NCBI GenBank assembly: GCA_002410555.1
Contig: DHSR01000078.1
Location: 42,983-98,322, forward strand
DNA length: 55,340 nt
Direction: 5' to 3'
Source: Bacteroidales bacterium UBA5281
GTDB lineage: Bacteria; Bacteroidota; Bacteroidia; Bacteroidales; Lentimicrobiaceae
Both the position numbers and the translations under genes were made by a program. The notes under the pieces are model-generated. The model saw nothing but the letters and a program-made list of their open reading frames with translations, was not told where the DNA came from and made no database searches. Shown in pieces: positions 25,980-34,746 of the stretch (position 1 is the first letter of the stretch; each line of letters begins with the position of its first letter).

Positions 25980-26990
25980 ATGCCACCTCTCAGTCACATC
26001 GTTATTGCCGGAGCCGGCACCATTGGAACTGCTCTCGCCCAGGTACTGGCAGATAAAGCACACTTGCTTATTACTTTGTTATCAGTGGAAACCGAAGTGG
26101 TTGCTGATATCAATCAGAATCACATCAATACCGCCTATTTCCCACAGATAAGACTAAACGAACGCATAAAAGCAACCACCGATCCTGCCATATTGCAAAC
26201 CGCACAGGTGGTTTTTTTGGCCGTGCCTTCGGTGGTGGTGGTTCCTTATGTGAAAGAAATCAGTCATTATATAAAATCTGATGCAATATTGGTTAACCTG
26301 GCAAAAGGTTTTGGGGGTAAGCAGGAAACCATTGTAAAAGAATTATCGGACTTTGTAACAAATCCGGTTTGTACGCTTATGGGACCCACTTTTGCCCGGG
26401 AACTTATACACCGCATCCCTACCGCCATGACTGTTGGTGCGGATGAAGAGGGAGTTTTCCGGCAAATGGCGGATCTGTTTGAGCAAACGACCATCCATCT
26501 CGACTATACACATGATGTTAAAGGGGTGGAAATTTTGAGTATTCTCAAGAATATTTATGCCATTACCATAGGAATTGTAGATGCACATTTCGATTCACCT
26601 AACCTGAGGTTTCTGGTATTTACCCGCGCTTTTAACGAAATGAGACATATCCTGAAGAAATTTGGTGGCAGGCAGGAAACCATGTTTCGCTATTGTGGCA
26701 TAGGCGATTTCGGATTAACCGCCCTCAATGACCTGAGTCGTAACCGTACGCTCGGTCTTTTAATCGGCAAGGGCTTCTTTACAGAAGATATATCGGGTAA
26801 GGTTGTGCTCGAAGGTAGGATTGCCGCTGGCATTGTTAGCGAACATTTGAAAGCCATGAACGTGCCCGAAACAGAATTTGCTATGCTGAATGAGCTGACT
26901 AAAATATTCGTGGGAGGCTACGATATTAAAAAGTTCGTTCCCAATATTTTAAGCAATGAATTGCCACCGGTGGCAGGGAATGGGCGTTGA
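25980..26990 (+). CDS. gpsA: NAD(P)-dependent glycerol-3-phosphate dehydrogenase
   Basis: 336 aa. Reduces dihydroxyacetone phosphate to sn-glycerol-3-phosphate for phospholipid synthesis. Rossmann motif GAGTIGTALAQVLA near the N-terminus, FLAVPSVVVVPYV, LVNLAKGFGG, LMGPTFARELIHRIPTAMTV, KGVEILSILKNIYAITIGI (catalytic Lys region) and IGDFGLTALNDLSRNRTLG with the conserved Asn-Arg. Slightly divergent from typical GpsA in the N-terminal sheet. Stands alone between the legionaminate operon and the RES remnant. Confidence 0.88.
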   Translation: MPPLSHIVIAGAGTIGTALAQVLADKAHLLITLLSVETEVVADINQNHINTAYFPQIRLNERIKATTDPAILQTAQVVFLAVPSVVVVPYVKEISHYIKSDAILVNLAKGFGGKQETIVKELSDFVTNPVCTLMGPTFARELIHRIPTAMTVGADEEGVFRQMADLFEQTTIHLDYTHDVKGVEILSILKNIYAITIGIVDAHFDSPNLRFLVFTRAFNEMRHILKKFGGRQETMFRYCGIGDFGLTALNDLSRNRTLGLLIGKGFFTEDISGKVVLEGRIAAGIVSEHLKAMNVPETEFAMLNELTKIFVGGYDIKKFVPNILSNELPPVAGNGR

Positions 26991-27051
26991 TGCGTAAAAT
27001 GATGACATTGTCTTAAGAACTCTTCAGTCTCAACTTTTTCGCTTCTGTAAG

Positions 27052-27432
27052 TCAAGCTTTTAATCTTGGATCAAACAAGAATTCACGGTGATCAAGTATT
27101 TTTATCCTGTTGAAATCGTTATGGTTGCAGTTTAAAATGTAGTTGAAAGAGGTCGTTATAATGCAGCTCGGAACCTTCAATGCCAGTGTTTTACCTTCTA
27201 ATAACCATGATTCCCCAATTTCAGATAAAATTTCGGGTGCTGGATATTTAAACCAGTTTGGTGGGTTATCAGTTGTTATTTCTGTGATTGAGTCGTCCAG
27301 GATTTCAATGGCTAAAATATCCAGATCAGAGATAAGCATAATGGATTGGACATAGCGTTCTTCATTTTGTTCCAACGTTTCACCTACAGGCATTGGCATG
27401 GGAATAATACGATATTTATGACTGCCCCACAA
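27052..27432 (-). pseudogene. RES-domain toxin remnant, N-terminally truncated
   Basis: About 126 codons, the first being a weak TTG. The segment from residue ~35 matches the C-terminal two thirds of a RES domain: DLDILAIEILDDSI, PPNWFKYPAPEILSEIGESW, KTLALKVPSCIITTSFNYIL, HNDFNRIKILDHREFLFDPR. The N-terminal part holding the conserved GGRWN-type region is absent; only ~18 further codons are open upstream before a stop. No Xre/MbcA-type antitoxin gene lies beside it. RES toxins degrade or modify NAD; this copy is probably dead. The flanking 223 nt (27433-27655) is featureless. Confidence 0.6.
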
Positions 27433-27655
27433 AAACGAGAGTAAATTTTGCGTATTCCTGCTCTTGTATTGAAACCCGGATTTTTACAATCGGTAAAAGT
27501 CGGGAAGGAGAAATGGTATCTTAATTAACGACTGTTGGCATTATTAGAGGACAAAACATAAAATTCGAATAAATAAAAGAAAAATATTATAGTGGCCTGA
27601 ATGTAATATCTCCCCTTATTGGCACCGGCTTTGTCCGTCACGTTATACTCTTCCC

Positions 27656-28954
27656 TTACTTCACAATCTCATCCAATCGCTCCGCAAGCTCAGCAGTAAG
27701 CGACTTTCGGGAATATTTTTCTATATCCTTACTATTTATAGACAGTTCTCCGCTCTTGAATTTTTGATAGAGTTCACGGATGACGTTTTGCATTTCTTCC
27801 TGATTATCTTTTTCAATAGCGATTCCTGCTTTCACCTCCGAAATTACCTGAGCCGCATCCCCATCCAAAGGACCAATGCACAAGATAGGGCGTTTGGCGG
27901 CCATATATTCAAAGAACTTCCCCGGAAGGATGACTTTTGCATTTGGAGTATCGTTGATGAGCAAAAGCAATATCTGCGATTGTTGCTGAACTTTAACTAC
28001 TTCGCTATGGGGCAGATAGGCTATTCTGTTTACGAACTTCGTCAAATCCGCCTTTTCGATGCTCTCCATCACTGAAAAGTCAACGCTGCCGACCAGTTTG
28101 ATTTCAAGGTCATTTGCAAAACCGGGCATATCCCTGACAAGGCCAGTTAATGCTTCCCACAATGCCTGCGGGTTACGCGTCTTGACCATGGTGCCAATGT
28201 GTGCAATGGAGAATTTCGTATCCAGAGTAACTTCCACATCAGCTACATCCTCTGAATCAAAACCATTGGTAATCACCGAATAATCCCTGTTGTAAATTTC
28301 AAGAAAATCACTCTTCATGCTGCGGCTGATCACCACTATTTCGTCTGCTTCCTTCAGCACACTCAGCTCCTGAAGACGATGTTTCTTGTCGGCCCATTTG
28401 CTCAGCATCAGCTCATGGTAAAAGTCAATATTCGTCCATGGGTCGCGGAAGTCGGCCAACCAGGGCAGGTTGGTGTTTCGCTTGAGACCCAGCGCGATCA
28501 TATGCATTGAATGTGGCGGCCCGGTGGAGACGATGGCATCCACAGGATGACTTTTCAGATAGTGAGTCAGAAACTTAATCGAAGGTTTAATCCAGAATTT
28601 CCTGGCATCGGGAATGAAGAAATTACCTCTGAGCCAGATGGAAAAGCGTTCGGCCAGGCCTGGACGTTTCTTTTCGGAAAGAAATCCCGCATTGATGCGC
28701 TCGTTTTCGCCCGCACCAATCAGCTTTTTGTAATAACCATAGGGTTCCCAGATGGGAATCTTCACCACTTCAATATCCGCGGGAATATCTTTCGCCAGAC
28801 TTTCGTCTATCGCGGGATATTCAGGGTTTTCGGGTGTAAAAATTACCGGCTCCCAGCCAAAAGTGCGCAGGTACTTTGCAAATTTAAGCCAGCGTTGTAC
28901 GCCAGCTCCCCCACTGGGTGGCCAATAATAGGTTATAATCAGTACTTTACGCAC
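27656..28954 (-). CDS. GT4-like glycosyltransferase
   Basis: 432 aa. GT-B fold enzyme opening with VLIITYYWPPSGGAGVQRWLKFAKYLR, then IVSTGPPHSMHMIALGLKR, LPWLADFRDPWTNIDFYHEL, ADEIVVISRSMKSDFLEIYN and, in the nucleotide-binding half, SIAHIGTMVKTRNPQALWEAL and LPGKFFEYMAAKRPILCIGP (family E/F-E motif). Donor and acceptor unknown; likely a surface-glycan or glycolipid transferase. It overlaps the upstream YfhO gene by 8 nt, so the two are coupled. Confidence 0.85.
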   Translation of the reverse strand: MRKVLIITYYWPPSGGAGVQRWLKFAKYLRTFGWEPVIFTPENPEYPAIDESLAKDIPADIEVVKIPIWEPYGYYKKLIGAGENERINAGFLSEKKRPGLAERFSIWLRGNFFIPDARKFWIKPSIKFLTHYLKSHPVDAIVSTGPPHSMHMIALGLKRNTNLPWLADFRDPWTNIDFYHELMLSKWADKKHRLQELSVLKEADEIVVISRSMKSDFLEIYNRDYSVITNGFDSEDVADVEVTLDTKFSIAHIGTMVKTRNPQALWEALTGLVRDMPGFANDLEIKLVGSVDFSVMESIEKADLTKFVNRIAYLPHSEVVKVQQQSQILLLLINDTPNAKVILPGKFFEYMAAKRPILCIGPLDGDAAQVISEVKAGIAIEKDNQEEMQNVIRELYQKFKSGELSINSKDIEKYSRKSLTAELAERLDEIVK

Positions 28955-31421
28955 CAGATTCGTGTTTGGTCATTGCATCCTGCTCCTTCCTTCTATTGAG
29001 GAAGAGCGAAACCAGGTATCCGGCACCCAATAGTATGAGCAACAGTGAACCAGCAAATGAAATCTTTTCACCGGTAAAGTATACTTTTGGCTCAAACTTA
29101 AAGGTAATGGTATGCTCACCTTCGGGAACAATCATGGCACGCAGCACATAATTGGCACGGAAATAGGAGGCAGGCTTATCGTCAATATATGCTTTCCAGC
29201 CTTTATCATAATAAATCTCACTAAAAACAGCCATTTGTGGGAGCAGTGATTTAGTTTGATATACCAGTTTATTTGGTGCGTATTCCACAAGTTCAATGTT
29301 AGCCGTGGTGTCGCGTCTGGCTTTAAAGTCTCCAATGACTGGTTTAAAACGCTGGTCAATGATGGCCGTGCGCTCCGGTGAAAAATTCGTAAGGGCTTCA
29401 ATTTCTTCGTCGGCATTTTTCACTATCCGGAAATCGCTCACAAACCAGGCATGGCCCAGAGCTTCCATATTTATTTGAACATAAGGCTTGTTATTTTCAC
29501 CTCTCATTATAAAGTACTTGGTATTCAGCATATTGAGTACCTGCTCATTGTTGTTCATAATCTGGTGTTCAATAAGTTCCTGATAGCGCCGTAGTTTCGC
29601 ACCATGATAACCACCAATACTTTTGTGATAATAGGAGGTGCTGGCGTCCTGAAAAGTACTTACTGTGGTGTTGAGTACCCTGAAGTTTGGGTCCACATCT
29701 TTGAGGATAAGCTGATCGGCAGCAGTGGGAGGGAATGGGTTATTTACCAGTTGCTTACGCGCAAAATCATCATTGTTTAAATAACGATGGGCAACAGGTA
29801 TCAGGTCTAAAGCAATAATTACTGTGACCAGCGCTATAAATAGGGATTTATTCAACTTCTGACGGATATAGAAAAATAAAACGGCACCCATAGCCAGTAT
29901 AAAAAACAGACTTCGCAAGGCATCGGCCTTAAAGATGCTTATGCGGGCCATTTTGAAATTATGCACAAAATCATTGAATTGAGCAAGTTGAGCAGGCTCA
30001 AGGCTCTGTCTTTGCTCGTTCAGTGCAGATTGTTCCATCGCGCTAAGGAAACTGAACAATACCTGAGGAAGGAGGTAGAATAGGGCGGCAAGTCCGGCGG
30101 TAATACCGAGAGAAAAGTAAAACGACCGCATGTTGTTTTTTAACAGATTTGGTTTCTCCAGTATTTTTTTCAGGGTAAGAATGCCCATTAGGGGTATGGT
30201 CAGTTCGGCAATCACCAATATCATAGAAACCGCCCTGAATTTATTGTAACCGGGAACATAGTGTAAAAAGAAATCGGTGAGCGGCATAAAGTTTTTGCCC
30301 CACGACAATAAGATTGCCAATATAGTAGCCGCAAGCAGCCACCATCGCATCCAACCTTTGAGCAGGACCAAACCGAGGACAAATAAAAATACCATAACGG
30401 CGCCTACGTATACCGGGCCTGATGTAAAAGGCTGATCTCCCCAATATTGGTTTTGTCCGGCAATACTGCTTGCAAATACCGGATCAACATCACGCATGGC
30501 TTTCTCGTTATTGCCCAGCGCACCGGTAGCACCTCCTTTTATATTGGGTACCAGCAGGCTAAAGGTTTCAGCCTTACCATAACTCCATTGGGTAGCATAA
30601 TCCTTGTCAAGGCCGGTAGTGCGGTTCTCAGGGCTGTGGCTCAGTTCCGATTTGCCCCGGATGGTGTCTTTACCATATTCCCAGGTGGCCCATAGATTGG
30701 TAATGTTGGTGCTCAGTGCCAATAAGGCTGCTGCCAGAAGTAATCCACTGGCTTTTAAAAAGTCAGGCACGGTTTTTTCCCTTACGGCAACGATAAAACG
30801 GCTAATGCCCAATAAAACCACCATCAGCATAAGATAATAGGTAATCTGTAGGTGATTGGCTCGCAGCTCAAGGGCAAGGAATAAGGCGGTAAGCAATGCT
30901 CCCGCCAGATATTTGCCGCGATAAGTGAGCAAGATGCCAGCCAGCACCGGTGCCATATAACCGATGGCGTGGGCTTTACTGTTGTGGCCGGCTTCGAGGA
31001 TAATGAAAAAATAAGAGGAAAATGCAAATGCAATGGACCCCGCCAGGGCAAGCCAGGGGTTTACCCTAAGTACAAGCAACAATATAAAAAAGCCAACCAG
31101 ATAAATGAACACCAGATTGGCCGGATGTGGCAGCCCCAGTTTAAATAAGTCATCGATGTACCGGATGAGATTTCCTTTATATTCCACTGAAATCTGATAG
31201 GCTGGCATCCCTCCAAACATAGAATTGGTCCACAAGGCTTCTTCTCCCGTTTTTTCCCGGTAATCCACAATCTCTTTCGACATACCTTTCCAGTTGGAAA
31301 TGTCTGATTGTTTTAGTTTTTTTCCTTCCAGTACAGGACTGAAATACACCATTACCACTGCCACAAAAATGAGTAGAACAGCCAGGTAAGGCATTGCTTT
31401 TTTCAGGGAGATTTTTTTCAT
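28947..31421 (-). CDS. YfhO-family large membrane protein
   Basis: 824 aa. A dozen or so TM helices in the first ~550 residues (for example YLAVLLIFVAVVMVYFSPVL, NLVFIYLVGFFILLLVLRV, IFILWASF-like stretches) follow the GT-C-like YfhO pattern. A ~200-residue extracytoplasmic beta-rich domain follows (PNFRVLNTTVSTFQDASTSY, YHKSIGGYHGAKLRRYQELI) and a final TM helix near residue 790. Known YfhO proteins are implicated in glycosylation of cell-wall or lipid acceptors. Substrate unknown. First of a pair with the GT4 gene. Confidence 0.85.
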   Translation of the reverse strand: MKKISLKKAMPYLAVLLIFVAVVMVYFSPVLEGKKLKQSDISNWKGMSKEIVDYREKTGEEALWTNSMFGGMPAYQISVEYKGNLIRYIDDLFKLGLPHPANLVFIYLVGFFILLLVLRVNPWLALAGSIAFAFSSYFFIILEAGHNSKAHAIGYMAPVLAGILLTYRGKYLAGALLTALFLALELRANHLQITYYLMLMVVLLGISRFIVAVREKTVPDFLKASGLLLAAALLALSTNITNLWATWEYGKDTIRGKSELSHSPENRTTGLDKDYATQWSYGKAETFSLLVPNIKGGATGALGNNEKAMRDVDPVFASSIAGQNQYWGDQPFTSGPVYVGAVMVFLFVLGLVLLKGWMRWWLLAATILAILLSWGKNFMPLTDFFLHYVPGYNKFRAVSMILVIAELTIPLMGILTLKKILEKPNLLKNNMRSFYFSLGITAGLAALFYLLPQVLFSFLSAMEQSALNEQRQSLEPAQLAQFNDFVHNFKMARISIFKADALRSLFFILAMGAVLFFYIRQKLNKSLFIALVTVIIALDLIPVAHRYLNNDDFARKQLVNNPFPPTAADQLILKDVDPNFRVLNTTVSTFQDASTSYYHKSIGGYHGAKLRRYQELIEHQIMNNNEQVLNMLNTKYFIMRGENNKPYVQINMEALGHAWFVSDFRIVKNADEEIEALTNFSPERTAIIDQRFKPVIGDFKARRDTTANIELVEYAPNKLVYQTKSLLPQMAVFSEIYYDKGWKAYIDDKPASYFRANYVLRAMIVPEGEHTITFKFEPKVYFTGEKISFAGSLLLILLGAGYLVSLFLNRRKEQDAMTKHESGA

Positions 31422-31448
31422 AAAGATAGCGGGAAATAAATAGTGAAT

Positions 31449-31706
31449 TTATTTGATGTCTTCGTAATCAATGTATTCGCCAAAGTCCTCTGGGATGTTA
31501 ACTTCATCCTGATGACCAGGGTCTTTGATGGTGACTTCGCCCTCTTTGGTTTTATCCGGATTGCGCACATGTGGATTGCGTTGGTAAAACTTGTCCTGAA
31601 ACCGTTTAAGGGAACGTTTGACAATAAAAGGCAATATCACAGAGGTAAATACCCTGAAAAACAGATAGAAAGCAAATATGATCAGTAAAAATTTGATTAA
31701 CCCCAT
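31449..31706 (-). CDS. DUF4834 family small membrane protein
   Basis: 85 aa. One N-terminal TM helix (LIKFLLIIFAFYLFFRVFTS), a short basic stretch (KRSLKRFQDKFYQR), then an acidic, probably disordered tail (EGEVTIKDPGHQDEVNI..DYEDIK). It matches DUF4834, a Bacteroidota-specific family of unknown function. It ends 27 nt before the YfhO gene on the same strand and is likely co-transcribed. Confidence 0.8.
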   Translation of the reverse strand: MGLIKFLLIIFAFYLFFRVFTSVILPFIVKRSLKRFQDKFYQRNPHVRNPDKTKEGEVTIKDPGHQDEVNIPEDFGEYIDYEDIK

Positions 31707-31815
31707 AGGTGAAACCTCAACTTTTTTGCGAAATTACGGTTTTTTGTGCTAAAATGTATGTATGCCGGAAGGATTAGTGCTTGCTTTGAGATAAAAAATT
31801 TGAAAAACAAGCACA

Positions 31816-31850
31816 ACAAAAGGAGGCAACCACTGATTGCCTCCTTTTGT
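31816..31850 (-). terminator. strong hairpin terminator after rpmH
   Basis: Perfect 14-bp stem (31816-31829 with 31837-31850) around a 7-nt loop. The stem core is AGGAGGCAA/TTGCCTCCT, flanked by A/T runs so that it can act on either strand. It lies 34 nt past the rpmH stop. Confidence 0.75.
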
Positions 31851-31883
31851 CGTATGAATAGTCAAGCCTTTAAAGGGGTTTAT

Positions 31884-32039
31884 TTATTTTCTTCCTTCGT
31901 CGGATACGCTGAGTTTTTTACGGCCTTTGGCACGGCGGGCTGCAAGAATTCTGCGTCCGTTGGGGGTTGACATTCTTTCCCTGAAACCGTGTTTGTTTCT
32001 CCTTTTCCTTTGCGATGGTTGAAATGTTCTCTTACTCAT
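31884..32039 (-). CDS. rpmH: 50S ribosomal protein L34
   Basis: 51 aa, encoded on the minus strand. It begins MSKRTFQPSQRKRRNKHGFR and continues with the family core RMSTPNGRRILAARRAKGRK, then a short C-terminal extension (KLSVSDEGRK) typical of Bacteroidota L34. It has its own consensus promoter and a strong terminator and is monocistronic. No dnaA, rnpA or yidC neighbours are present, unlike the classical oriC arrangement in other phyla. Confidence 0.97.
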   Translation of the reverse strand: MSKRTFQPSQRKRRNKHGFRERMSTPNGRRILAARRAKGRKKLSVSDEGRK

Positions 32040-32059
32040 AGTCTTATTTTTTGGGACTG

Positions 32060-32090
32060 CAAAGATAGTAAGAAATCTAAATCAGCCAAA
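32060..32090 (-). promoter_or_regulatory. rpmH: textbook Bacteroidota promoter of rpmH
   Basis: On the minus strand: TTTG (32087-32090), exactly 19 nt, then TATCTTTG (32060-32067), the full TTTG-N19-TAnnTTTG consensus. Predicted start about 32054, leader ~15 nt. Confidence 0.8.
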
Positions 32091-32159
32091 CTATGAAGGC
32101 GTTTTTTTTTGAGATTATAGCTAAATGGAGATAAAAAACTGGATATTAAAGACTTGTGC

Positions 32160-32560
32160 CTGCCCTTTCAGGTGAGCCGAATCACGCAATGACGCAATGA
32201 CGCAGAGAATCGTAAGTGTTGATTGCAGATTGCGGATTGAATTCCTACCCACTAATCACCAATCACCAGATTAGAGCAGGCAATCCTTTTTTGACAGGAT
32301 TAACAAGATTAACAAGTTTGTTTTTTGACAGGCCTCCTCGCATGTCCGCCTGATGGGGGCAAGTGTCGGCTCAACAAATCAACAGATTGCAGATTGCAGA
32401 TTGCAGACTTCGGATTGAATTCCTAACCACTAATCACCAATCACTAATCACCAATCACCAATTAACCGCGAATTACGCAAATTAACGCGAATTATGTTTC
32501 AAAGGCTCAACACATCAACAAATCAACAAATCAACAAACCCACAGATTACAGATCACAGA
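32160..32560. repeat. degenerate heptad-repeat intergenic block
   Basis: No gene. Short tandem words dominate: GATTGCA runs (32221-32235, 32385-32406), CACTAATCACCAATCAC runs (32250-32268, 32428-32460), CAACAAAT runs (32372-32381, 32516-32536), and AACCGCGAATTACGCAAATT (32464-32483). A larger unit (GATTGCAGATTGC ... GGATTGAATTCCTA ... CACTAATCACCAATCAC) occurs twice, at about 32221-32268 and 32385-32460. Words are imperfect and there are no regular spacers. Part of the 521-nt gap 32040-32560. Confidence 0.7.
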
Positions 32561-34018
32561 TCAAGCAGGAATATGTTTCAGGGTTTCAGTAAGAAAATCC
32601 CAGAATTTCTGCACAGAAGCTATATGAACTTTCTCATCCGGAGAGTGAGGGTTGCGGATGGTTGGACCAAAGGAAATCATGTCCCATTTGGGATAAACAG
32701 CACCCAGCAGGCCGCATTCTAATCCGGCATGTATGGCTTTTATTTCTGGAATTTTTCCGTATTTATTCTTATAAACCTCTTGCATGGTTTTAAGAATAGA
32801 TGACTCGGGATTAGGTTTCCAACCCGGATATTCACCTGCAAAGTTAACTTCAGCCCCGGCCAGTTCAAATATGCTGCGCATCATTATGCTTAAGTCCTCC
32901 TTTGCTGAATTCACCGAGCTGCGAAGCAGGCAACTGATTTTAACCTGAGTGCCTTCCCGCTTAACGATAGAGAGATTGGTCGAGGTTTCTACCAGGCCCA
33001 TCATACTGTCGCTCATCCTGATTACACCATTCGGACAGGCATATAAGGCGCGTAAGAGGTTATTCTGGGTTTCCACATCCATCAGATGCTGAGGAGCAGT
33101 ACACTTTTCAACTTTAATATTCAGGGTAGGTTCGGTAACCGAATATTCCGCCTTTATCGCCTCAGTCATTTTGTTAAAGCATTTTTCAAAGCCTTCAATT
33201 TCTGCCATGGGGATGGTAACTATGGCTTTTCCTTCACGGGGAATGGCGTTTCGCATGTTACCTGCTTCTATATCAGATAAACGTAGGCCATGTTTGGTGA
33301 CCCCGTGCCAGAGCAGGCGTGTAATGATTTTAGCGGAGTTTCCTCTGCCAAGGGGTATGTCCATTCCGGAATGACCACCCTTTAATCCGGTAACCGTAAT
33401 CAGGTAAGGCTGAGTGTTTGTTTCAAGGGGTACTTCTTTAAAATTAAAGACGAAGTTTCCATCTATACCTCCGGCGCAGCCTATATAAAGCTCTCCCTCA
33501 TCCTCTGAATCCAGATTAAGTAATATGTCACCCTTGAGTATACCCGGCTCCAGATTAAACGCTCCTGTCATGCCTGATTCTTCATCTATGGTAAACAGAC
33601 CTTCCACGAGACCATGCTCCAGGTCTTTTGAGGCGAGCACTCCCATAATAGCTGCCACACCCATACCGTTGTCGGCGCCCAGGGTAGTGCCATTGGCCCG
33701 AACCCATTCACCATCAATAATTGTTTCGATGGGGTCTTTTTCAAAGTCGTGTATCTTGTCACTGTTCTTCTGTGGAACCATATCAAGGTGTGACTGCAGG
33801 ATTACTCCTTTGCGATTCTCCATACCAGGTGTGGCCGGTTTGCGGATAATTACATTGCCTACCTTATCAACAATGGTTTCCAGACCAAGTGATTCGCCGA
33901 ATTTCTTCATGAAAGCAATGATCTGTGCTTCTTTTTTTGAAGGGCGGGGTACCTGTGTTAAACTGTGAAAATTGTGCCATACAGCTTCTGGCTGCAATGT
34001 TTTAATTGAATTACTCAT
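32561..34018 (-). CDS. pepD: aminoacyl-histidine dipeptidase (PepD, M20 family)
   Basis: 485 aa. Zinc metallopeptidase that cleaves Xaa-His and other dipeptides in the cytoplasm. Opens LQPEAVWHNFHSLTQVPRPS. Metal-site motifs: ILQSHLDMVPQK (His, Asp), TTLGADNGMGVAAIMG (Asp), TIDEESGMTGAFNL (Glu-Glu) and LLNLDSEDEGELYIGCAGG. A lid/dimerisation insert follows with GLKGGHSGMDIPLGRGNSAK, and the C-terminal IHAGLECGLLG with ISFGPTIRNPHSPDE supplies the last His ligand. No signal peptide. Monocistronic. Confidence 0.95.
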   Translation of the reverse strand: MSNSIKTLQPEAVWHNFHSLTQVPRPSKKEAQIIAFMKKFGESLGLETIVDKVGNVIIRKPATPGMENRKGVILQSHLDMVPQKNSDKIHDFEKDPIETIIDGEWVRANGTTLGADNGMGVAAIMGVLASKDLEHGLVEGLFTIDEESGMTGAFNLEPGILKGDILLNLDSEDEGELYIGCAGGIDGNFVFNFKEVPLETNTQPYLITVTGLKGGHSGMDIPLGRGNSAKIITRLLWHGVTKHGLRLSDIEAGNMRNAIPREGKAIVTIPMAEIEGFEKCFNKMTEAIKAEYSVTEPTLNIKVEKCTAPQHLMDVETQNNLLRALYACPNGVIRMSDSMMGLVETSTNLSIVKREGTQVKISCLLRSSVNSAKEDLSIMMRSIFELAGAEVNFAGEYPGWKPNPESSILKTMQEVYKNKYGKIPEIKAIHAGLECGLLGAVYPKWDMISFGPTIRNPHSPDEKVHIASVQKFWDFLTETLKHIPA

Positions 34019-34125
34019 GGATTGTTTTTTATGAAATGGATTATTATTATGTGTTCAGGCTGCTAAGTTAGGAATTTTCACGGATTTCATCTCTATCAAA
34101 AGCAATGGTTTTCTTAAATTTCAGC

Positions 34126-34746
34126 TTATTTCCATAAATAGACCACAGCCTTGCTTTCAAAAAAAGATTCCTTAAACCATGCACTAAAAGGATAGGTACG
34201 GTATTGATAACCAGTGGATTTTAGCTCTTCATCAATGTCGCCGCCTTTCAGGTAAATTATCCCGTGATGAAACTCCTGATGCCTCCCAGGCTGAATGTTT
34301 TTTTCGGTGAGTTTAATAAATTCAGGCATAGCGGTAACAGCGCGGCTAACAATAAAGTCGTATTTTCCAGTTACCTGCTCAATGCGGGTATGTTCGGTAG
34401 TAACATTGTTCAACTCAAGTGCCGCTGCTATCTGATTCACTACCTTGATTTTTTTACCGGTAGCATCTACCAGATGGAATTTTACCTGCGGGAAAAGTAT
34501 TGCCAGCGGTATTCCGGGAAACCCGCCACCGGTACCAACATCCATGATGCTTGTTCCGGGGGAGAATGAAATCACTTTAGCAATGCCCATTGAATGTAAT
34601 ACATGCCGCTCGTATAGATGTTCAATGTCCTTCCGGGAAATAACATTAATGGCTTCATTCCACTTCCCGTATAATGCTTCCAGTTTGCCAAGGGCCTCTA
34701 GTTGTAGGCTTGTAAGTGATGGGAAGTAGCGTTTAATCCGTTCCAT
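34126..34746 (-). CDS. rsmG: 16S rRNA (guanine527-N7)-methyltransferase RsmG
   Basis: 206 aa, full length. Methylates G527 in the 530 loop of 16S rRNA using SAM. Motifs: LYGKWNEAINVISRKDIEHL, RHVLHSMGIA, SIMDVGTGGGFPGIPLAILF (SAM site), HLVDATGKKIKVVNQIA and YDFIVSRAVTAMPEF. Overlaps the sensor kinase gene by 14 nt, forming a three-gene operon RR-HK-rsmG. Confidence 0.96.
   Translation of the reverse strand: MERIKRYFPSLTSLQLEALGKLEALYGKWNEAINVISRKDIEHLYERHVLHSMGIAKVISFSPGTSIMDVGTGGGFPGIPLAILFPQVKFHLVDATGKKIKVVNQIAAALELNNVTTEHTRIEQVTGKYDFIVSRAVTAMPEFIKLTEKNIQPGRHQEFHHGIIYLKGGDIDEELKSTGYQYRTYPFSAWFKESFFESKAVVYLWK

Noticed and set aside
32040..32160. Replication origin near rpmH
   Set aside because: rpmH is near oriC in many phyla, but there is no dnaA, rnpA, yidC or DnaA-box cluster here.
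32380..32540. CRISPR-like appearance of short repeats
   Set aside because: The words are 7-17 nt, imperfect and back to back, without unique spacers of constant length or cas genes.
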